Assembly: GCA_002339125.1 (NCBI GenBank)
Contig: DDJQ01000017.1
Coordinates: 6,607 to 34,840 of the forward strand
DNA: 28,234 nucleotides
Direction: 5' to 3'
Source of the DNA: Alteromonadaceae bacterium UBA2620
GTDB lineage: Bacteria > Pseudomonadota > Gammaproteobacteria > Enterobacterales > Alteromonadaceae
In this document: positions 23,392-28,234 of the stretch, piece after piece
Layout of the letters: the number at the start of each line of letters is the position of its first letter
Numbering within the stretch: position 1 is the stretch's first letter
The notes under the pieces: generated by a model
The model's database searches: none
Told to the model about the DNA's origin: nothing
The model's input: only the letters and a program-made list of their open reading frames with translations
Translations under genes and position numbers: made by a program

Positions 23392-24474
23392 ATGTCCACT
23401 CAACACATGATCCCACTCTGGAGCGCAGGTGCGCTGACTGTCCTGTGGCTGTGCCTGCTGTTTAAAGTCAGTAGAAATAAGGTTGCAGCGAGAGGCTATA
23501 AGGGATTCTGGCTGGCCATGCTGAGCTGGCCGATGCTGCTTAGCAGTGAATTATGGCAGCTGGTTGGCGGCGCGTCACCCTGGGTGGCAGCGGCGGCAGT
23601 AGTTGCAATGCCGCTATTGTTAGCCGGGATTTACCGTAACTTACTCGCGATGCTGTGGCGTAAGCCAAACCTGGTACTGTGGCCGTTTTATGCAGCAGGT
23701 ATTGGATTGTTAGTGTTAGTGGCTATTCAGGGTTGGCTGAATGGCAGTGACTGGCAACAATGGCCGGGTTTTGCTCCGATTGGAGAGCCGCTTAGTTACT
23801 GGGCTGTGTATTTAAGTTGTTTGATTGCGGCCTTTTTATTTTTGTACATCAGTATTGTGCTGATTGAGCAATTACAGCAATACCACCACGAATTACCCTT
23901 GCAGGTAGTGGATACTGAAATGTATCACATTAAAGGGCTAAGCGGTGCTAGCGGTTTTGCCGTCGGCATGGCTTTCTGTCTGGCGATTATTGTTGCCGCG
24001 GTTGCGTTTGGCTTTTTACCGCTGACATTCTGGTTGGCCTGGTTTCATTTAGGACTGGCTCTCACTACGTTGGTGTTGCTGGCACAATTAAGCCGTGCTC
24101 ACCGGCCGTCACCGTCACCCTTCGACCACGACGCCATGAGTGAAGCACCTAAAATGTCGCAGAGCACTGCTCAGGCGCTATTAAAACGTGCCGAAGCCGC
24201 GGTGATCAGTCAAAAAGCTTACAAAGAAATCGGCCTGACCCTGGCGGTTTTTGCTGAGCGGGCAGGCATATCTGCCAGTGATATTTGTCTGGCGTTACTG
24301 GCGGGTAAGAAAACCCATTTCCGTGGGTTTATCTACCAGTATCGAATGAAGTATGCCAAGCAGGTATTACTGGGATCTGACACCAAACTCGGCAGTGTCA
24401 CCAAACGCCTTAAGCTTGGAGCGAATGGCACCGCCAGTCGCAGCTTTTTAAAATATCTCGAAAGCCGCCACTAA
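23392..24474 (+). CDS. Seven-TM membrane protein with C-terminal AraC-like domain
   Basis: This 360-residue protein has about seven hydrophobic segments (about 8-26, 38-58, 62-86, 93-114, 133-160, 188-212 and 213-235), then a soluble C-terminal region. That region (about 275-360) resembles an AraC/XylS domain: GLTLAVFAERAGISASDICL corresponds to the first helix-turn-helix and FIYQYRMKYAKQVLLG to the connecting helix with its R-x-x-x-A-x-x-L pattern. The second helix-turn-helix is weak (SVTKRLKLGANGTASRSF lacks the usual GF-S-x-F spacing) and the protein ends soon after. It could be a membrane-tethered one-component regulator. No ligand or target is known. ATG 23392 lies about 10 bases after GGAA. 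It follows ygiF by 25 bp and converges on a ferredoxin gene. Confidence 0.7.
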   Translation: MSTQHMIPLWSAGALTVLWLCLLFKVSRNKVAARGYKGFWLAMLSWPMLLSSELWQLVGGASPWVAAAAVVAMPLLLAGIYRNLLAMLWRKPNLVLWPFYAAGIGLLVLVAIQGWLNGSDWQQWPGFAPIGEPLSYWAVYLSCLIAAFLFLYISIVLIEQLQQYHHELPLQVVDTEMYHIKGLSGASGFAVGMAFCLAIIVAAVAFGFLPLTFWLAWFHLGLALTTLVLLAQLSRAHRPSPSPFDHDAMSEAPKMSQSTAQALLKRAEAAVISQKAYKEIGLTLAVFAERAGISASDICLALLAGKKTHFRGFIYQYRMKYAKQVLLGSDTKLGSVTKRLKLGANGTASRSFLKYLESRH

Positions 24475-24493
24475 AGTTTGCCGCCAGCATACG

Positions 24494-24739
24494 TTACGCA
24501 TACATGGCAGCGTATTTTTCGGCGAGCTGATCAAGGGTTTCTTTGTTTGCCGGGTCCTGCTCGATACATTCTACCGGACAAACATCCACACAACGTGGTT
24601 CGTCGTAGTGGCCTACACACTCAGTACAGCGCGCAGTATCAATCTGATAGATCTCGTCACCCATGCTAATGGCTTCGTTTGGACACTCCGCCGGACACAA
24701 GTCACAGTTAATACATTCTTCGCTAATTAATAGTGCCAT
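24494..24739 (-). CDS. YfhL-type 4Fe-4S dicluster ferredoxin
   Basis: This 81-residue protein aligns closely with E. coli YfhL (for example PNEAISMGD and CTECVGHY). Cys9, Cys12, Cys15 and Cys19 (INCDLCPAECP) and Cys38, Cys41, Cys50 and Cys54 provide two [4Fe-4S] cluster sites; Cys58 is extra and also occurs in related ferredoxins. The likely role is cytoplasmic low-potential electron transfer; partners are unknown. GGAG lies a few bases before ATG 24739. The gene follows mutH on the same strand after 118 bp, which contains an FNR-type box and a -10 element. Confidence 0.93.
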   Translation of the reverse strand: MALLISEECINCDLCPAECPNEAISMGDEIYQIDTARCTECVGHYDEPRCVDVCPVECIEQDPANKETLDQLAEKYAAMYA

Positions 24740-24792
24740 GGTTACTCCCCGGGCCAGTCAAATTCTGTGTACTGACTGTATATAAGTCTTTA

Positions 24793-24835
24793 TTTATATG
24801 CAAAGCCGTTGACGCTATCGCTTGATTCAGGTCAA
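24793..24835 (-). promoter_or_regulatory. FNR-type box and -10 of the ferredoxin gene
   Basis: The sequence TTGATTCAGGTCAA (24822-24835) matches the FNR/Anr/EtrA consensus TTGAT-N4-ATCAA at 9 of 10 positions. On the minus strand a TATAAA -10 hexamer (complement of 24793-24798) predicts a start near 24786. The box centre is then about 42 bp upstream, the class II activation position. The match and spacing are seen directly; regulation is inferred. Confidence 0.5.
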
Positions 24836-24857
24836 AGGCAAAACCGGGTAACGATGG

Positions 24858-25535
24858 TTATTGCTGGAAATGGGTCTGCAGGATCAGACTGGTGAACTGT
24901 TTACGCAGATAAAAGCCCCGTGGCCGGGTTTGAATTTTATTGCCCTCGGCATCCAGGGCATCGGTTAGCACCTGGCCACTGGCAGCCTTAGGACGAAGCT
25001 GCATGACCTCGCCATGCCGGGCCGTCACTGACTCAACCTTGCCAAGGGCGATCATCTCGGTGAGTTCTTCCCAGTCCTGCTGTAACAGGGCGTTTTGTGC
25101 TTCGTTGGGTTGCCACAGAAAAGGCGTAGCAATGCGCCGCTCAGCTACCGGTATCTGCCGTTCGCCCTCAACCGGTACCCACAGAACACATTGCAGCTTG
25201 TTTTTGACATTACAGGTTTGCCAGGTGATTAACGGCGGCAGCAGTAAGGGGGCATAACATACGTAAGTGGTTTCCAGCGGCTGGCCGAACTGATTAATTG
25301 GCAGGGTTTTGAGTTCCACCCCGAGTTCCGGGAAATCCTGTTGTGGCTTAGAGCCGGCGGTGGCGCCTAACCAGGTTTCAATCAGCTGGCCTGTCCAGCC
25401 TTTGTGGCGTTTAAAGTCCCGTGGAATGGCAAAGCCGGCCATATCTGCCAGCTCGCCAAGAGTGAATCCGGCAATCGCCTGAGCGCGGCTTTCCAGTTCT
25501 GATAAATCTGCGGGTGCACAGGTTGGTACTTGCAA
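24858..25535 (-). CDS. mutH: DNA mismatch repair endonuclease MutH
   Basis: MutH nicks the unmethylated strand at hemimethylated GATC sites after activation by MutS-MutL. The 225-residue protein aligns with E. coli MutH (229); the catalytic triad is intact as Asp67, Glu74 and Lys76 in DFPELGVELK. VPVEGERQIPVAERRI, WEELTEMIALGKVESVTARHGE and PRGFYLRKQFTS follow. Its presence implies Dam methylation in this organism. The start is TTG 25535; AGGGA lies about 10 bases upstream and no downstream ATG fits. The neighbourhood with rppH-ptsP is conserved in gammaproteobacteria; here mutH and rppH are divergent. Confidence 0.95.
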   Translation of the reverse strand: MQVPTCAPADLSELESRAQAIAGFTLGELADMAGFAIPRDFKRHKGWTGQLIETWLGATAGSKPQQDFPELGVELKTLPINQFGQPLETTYVCYAPLLLPPLITWQTCNVKNKLQCVLWVPVEGERQIPVAERRIATPFLWQPNEAQNALLQQDWEELTEMIALGKVESVTARHGEVMQLRPKAASGQVLTDALDAEGNKIQTRPRGFYLRKQFTSLILQTHFQQ

Positions 25536-25650
25536 ACCTTCTATCCCTTAAAAACCCATTACGTTAAACAAATGTCATAAATACTTTGCATGCACAAAGG
25601 TTTGTGAAAGAATGCTATCACAGAACATTATAAAGTGCCCGGGAGTCTGA

Positions 25651-26181
25651 GTGATAGATACCGATGGATTCCGTGCGAATGTGGGCATAGTGATTTGCAA
25701 CAAAATAGGTCAGGTATTTTGGGCAAGACGGTATGGCCAACATTCATGGCAGTTTCCCCAAGGCGGAATAGATGAAGGGGAAACTGTAGAGCAGGCAATG
25801 TATCGTGAGTTACATGAAGAAGTAGGACTTACCCCGAAAGACGTAAGCATTCTGAGCGTGACACGAAATTGGGTGCGATACAAACTGCCCAAACGGTTAA
25901 TAAGGCAAGGCAGTAATCCGGTTTGTATAGGACAGAAACAAAAATGGTTTTTGTTGCAACTGGATTGCCAGGACAAAGACGTAGATGTATTGAAATCCGG
26001 TCATCCGGAATTTGATGACTGGCGCTGGGTGAGTTACTGGTACCCGGTGAGAAATGTGGTGTCCTTTAAGCGCGATGTCTACCGCCGTGTAATGAAAGAA
26101 TTTGCCGGGACGGTGATCACCTCGCAGCCGCGACACCAGCATCATCATTCAAAGCAGCATCGTCGCAAACGACGCGGATAA
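25651..26181 (+). CDS. rppH: RNA pyrophosphohydrolase RppH
   Basis: RppH removes pyrophosphate from the 5' end of triphosphorylated (or diphosphorylated) mRNA, triggering RNase E-dependent decay. The 176-residue protein has RANVGIVICN and a perfect Nudix box at residues 38-60 (GGIDEGETVEQAMYRELHEE followed by VGL). A basic His/Arg-rich tail (HHHSKQHRRKRRG) ends the protein, comparable to the RRKRG end of E. coli RppH. The start is GTG 25651 with GGGAG 5 bases upstream. ptsP starts 15 bp downstream, the usual pair. Confidence 0.96.
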   Translation: MIDTDGFRANVGIVICNKIGQVFWARRYGQHSWQFPQGGIDEGETVEQAMYRELHEEVGLTPKDVSILSVTRNWVRYKLPKRLIRQGSNPVCIGQKQKWFLLQLDCQDKDVDVLKSGHPEFDDWRWVSYWYPVRNVVSFKRDVYRRVMKEFAGTVITSQPRHQHHHSKQHRRKRRG

Positions 26182-26195
26182 GGGTAGGGTAACTC

Positions 26196-28234
26196 TTGGC
26201 GGCAGAAGCGGGTCGAAAAAACAGTATTCTAACGGTACTTAAGAGTATCGTTCAGGAGGTCAACCAAATCCCCCGGTTGACCGATGGACTGTTTCGTCTG
26301 GCTGAACGCGTTAAGCAAACCATGGGCGTTGACTCCTGCTCTATTTACCTGGCCGACTACAACTCTCAGGCTTTTGTTCTAAAAGCCACCGACGGCCTCG
26401 CGCCCGACGCCGTGGAGCTGGTTAAAATTGGCTTTTCTGAAGGCCTGATCGGGCTGGTAGGGCAGCGCGAAGAGCCGCTCAATATTCAGGATGCGCCCAA
26501 CCACCCCCGCTTTAAGCACTATCCGGAAGTTAAGGAAGAAAGTTACCACGCCTTTCTTGGCACCCCGATTATCCATCAGCGTAAAGTGCTGGGGGTTATC
26601 ACCATGCAGCAAAGTGCCAGGCGTAAATTCAGTGAAGATGAAGAAGCCTTTCTGGTTACGTTGGCGGCGCAGATTGCGCTGGAAATATCCCACGCTGAAA
26701 CCCGTGGTGCACTCAATCCGATTGCCGGCATTTACGCTGGCCACATTCAAAAGAATGTTCGTGGTGTACCGGGTTCACCTGGCCTGGCAATGGGCGTGGG
26801 GTATTCCCCACATGCGGCCTACACATTGGCTACCTGGATTGTAAAACAGTCGGATAATACCCAGCAGGAAATTGATTATTACCGCAAAGGGGTAGAAGTT
26901 ACCCGCACCCAGGTCGAAGCGCTGTCGCAACGGCTGGAAGGCCAGGTACCCGATGATGTACGGGCAATCTTTCAGCTTTATCATCAATTACTCGACGCCA
27001 ACAGCCTGGGGCGGGAAGTTGAGGCAAAAATACGCGAGGGCTGGGATGCTGCGTCATCATTAAAGCTGGTGGTAGAAGCTTATGCTGCCCGGTTTGAGGC
27101 GATGGATGATCCGTACATGCAGGAACGGGCCATCGATATTGTGGACTTATCTAACCGGATCCTGGTTAATATTCTGCAGGTGATCAGTGGCAAGACAGAA
27201 GCCGTCAGCGATCGCCCTAGCGAGGCTAGCATCCTGGTGGCCGAAGAAGTCTCCGCGCCAATGCTGGCGGAATTCCCCAAGGAGTTTCTGGCTGGCATAA
27301 TCTCCATTCGTGGCTCCAATAACTCCCACGCCGCTATTCTCGCCAGAGCCATGGGTGTACCCGCGGTTATGGGCTGTCAGAATGTTTCGCCAACCCTGCT
27401 TGAGAAAAAAGAAATCCTCCTCGACGGCTACGCCGGCGAGGTTATTGTGTCGCCTGAAAAGGCAATCAAGGCTGAGTTCAGTCAACTCATAGAAGAAGAA
27501 AAACTCCTCTCAGAGCGCATCGACAAAGAAGCTAACAAGCCCTGCGAAAGTGAAGACGGCTGCCGGATTAATTTGCAGGTTAACGCTGGCTTATCGGCCG
27601 AGATAGAAACCGCAGTGCGCTCCGGTAAAGTCGGTATAGGGCTCTATCGTACGGAAATTCCGTTTATGATGCGCGAGCGCTTTCCGTCTGAAAGCGAACA
27701 GGTAGAGCTGTACCGCAATGTGCTGTTAAGCGCGCCGGATCGCGAAATTGTCATGCGTACGCTGGATGTAGGCGGTGACAAACCTTTACCGTACTTTCCG
27801 ATTACCGAAGAAAACCCGTTTTTGGGCTGGCGTGGGATCCGCCTGACCCTGGACCATCCGGAAATTTTCCTGGTGCAAATCCGCGCCATGTTACGCGCCA
27901 GTATTGGCTTACAGAATCTCAGCATTATGCTGCCGATGATTTCCAGTGTCGGCGAAGTCAACGAGGCGCGCCGGCTGGTGGAGCAGGCGTTCTTCGAGGT
28001 AGAAGAAGAGGCCAGGCTCCAAGGCGAGCGGCTTTATCGCCCGCGCCTGGGGATAATGCTTGAAGTGCCCTCGGTGTTGTATCAATTGCCGCAACTGGCA
28101 AAAAAGGTCGACTTTTTCTCAGTCGGCAGTAACGATTTAACCCAGTACCTGCTCGCCGTAGATCGCAACAATTCGCGCGTAGCCAGCTTGTACAACAGTT
28201 ACCACCCGGCGGTACTCTCGGCCTTGTTTGACAT
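26196..28234 (+). CDS. ptsP: Phosphoenolpyruvate-protein phosphotransferase PtsP (EI-Ntr), 3'-truncated
   Basis: PtsP is enzyme I of the nitrogen-related PTS; it autophosphorylates from PEP and passes phosphate to NPr. The 679 complete codons present cover the N-terminal GAF domain at about 15-160 (CSIYLADYNSQAF, GLIGLVGQREEPLNI, FLVTLAAQIALEIS), the linker, the phospho-His domain with SNNSHAAILARAMGVPAVMG (His378), and most of the PEP-binding barrel (GIGLYRTEIPFM, RTLDVGGDKPLPYFP, WRGIRLTLD, SVGSNDLTQYLLAVDRNN). About 70 residues lie beyond the right edge. The start is TTG 26196, preceded by AGGGT about 7 bases upstream; the conserved IVQEVNQIPRL segment begins shortly after. It follows rppH by 14 bp, as in E. 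coli. Confidence 0.95.
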   Translation, partial: MAAEAGRKNSILTVLKSIVQEVNQIPRLTDGLFRLAERVKQTMGVDSCSIYLADYNSQAFVLKATDGLAPDAVELVKIGFSEGLIGLVGQREEPLNIQDAPNHPRFKHYPEVKEESYHAFLGTPIIHQRKVLGVITMQQSARRKFSEDEEAFLVTLAAQIALEISHAETRGALNPIAGIYAGHIQKNVRGVPGSPGLAMGVGYSPHAAYTLATWIVKQSDNTQQEIDYYRKGVEVTRTQVEALSQRLEGQVPDDVRAIFQLYHQLLDANSLGREVEAKIREGWDAASSLKLVVEAYAARFEAMDDPYMQERAIDIVDLSNRILVNILQVISGKTEAVSDRPSEASILVAEEVSAPMLAEFPKEFLAGIISIRGSNNSHAAILARAMGVPAVMGCQNVSPTLLEKKEILLDGYAGEVIVSPEKAIKAEFSQLIEEEKLLSERIDKEANKPCESEDGCRINLQVNAGLSAEIETAVRSGKVGIGLYRTEIPFMMRERFPSESEQVELYRNVLLSAPDREIVMRTLDVGGDKPLPYFPITEENPFLGWRGIRLTLDHPEIFLVQIRAMLRASIGLQNLSIMLPMISSVGEVNEARRLVEQAFFEVEEEARLQGERLYRPRLGIMLEVPSVLYQLPQLAKKVDFFSVGSNDLTQYLLAVDRNNSRVASLYNSYHPAVLSALFD

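Noticed and set aside
25603..25622. TGTGA ... TCACA as a CRP site upstream of rppH
   Set aside because: CRP sites need a 6-base spacer between these half-sites; here it is 10.
1..28234. Mobile elements, CRISPR arrays, tRNA genes or defence systems
   Set aside because: No transposase, integrase, regularly spaced repeats or tRNA-like sequences were recognised; gene content and order are those of conserved core chromosome.

Overview
The window is about 28 kb of gene-dense, roughly 50% GC chromosome from a gammaproteobacterium, most likely a marine Alteromonadales (Alteromonas-like). The evidence is protein similarity to Escherichia coli housekeeping proteins plus the gene order ftsB-ispD-ispF-truD-surE-pcm-(yqaA-like)-nlpD-rpoS; the genus cannot be fixed from sequence alone. 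No tRNA, rRNA, insertion sequence, phage gene or CRISPR array was seen. Almost every gene is a conserved core gene.

Layout. 1-195 (-): N-terminus of fadB, cut by the window edge, with a PsrA-type operator upstream. 611-4686 (+): slt (lytic transglycosylase), pepQ (Xaa-Pro dipeptidase) and a ZIP-like membrane protein, meeting ispB (4683-5654, -) tail to tail with overlapping stop codons. 6079-6663 (+): rplU-rpmA with a strong promoter and a terminator. 6827-8503 (+): obgE and folA, ending at a hairpin terminator shared with rpoS. 8541-16870 (-): a long cluster, transcribed right to left, of a TIGR03545-type envelope protein, ftsB, ispD, ispF, truD, surE, pcm, a YqaA/DedA-like membrane protein, nlpD and rpoS. 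Many of its junctions overlap or nearly touch. 17206-21006 (+): putA, a bifunctional proline dehydrogenase/P5C dehydrogenase without the N-terminal DNA-binding domain of the E. coli protein. 21078-21680 (-): a YgiM-like SH3 protein, divergent from ygiF (CYTH-CHAD triphosphatase) and a seven-TM protein with a C-terminal AraC-like domain. 24494-25535 (-): mutH and a YfhL-type ferredoxin, with an FNR-type box between them. 25651-28234 (+): rppH and ptsP; ptsP runs off the right edge.

Functional themes are cell-wall turnover and division (slt, ftsB, nlpD), isoprenoid and quinone synthesis (ispD, ispF, ispB), stationary-phase control and repair (rpoS, surE, pcm), ribosome synthesis (rplU, rpmA, obgE), catabolism of fatty acids, peptides and proline (fadB, pepQ, putA), and RNA 5'-end, mismatch-repair and nitrogen-PTS functions (rppH, mutH, ptsP).

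I found no convincing undescribed multi-gene system. The items most worth a second look are the membrane-tethered AraC-like protein beside ygiF, the FNR-type box placed about 42 bp before a predicted start site of the ferredoxin gene, the ZIP-like protein lacking the usual histidines, the TIGR03545-type gene heading the ftsB-rpoS cluster, and the direct repeat upstream of putA.
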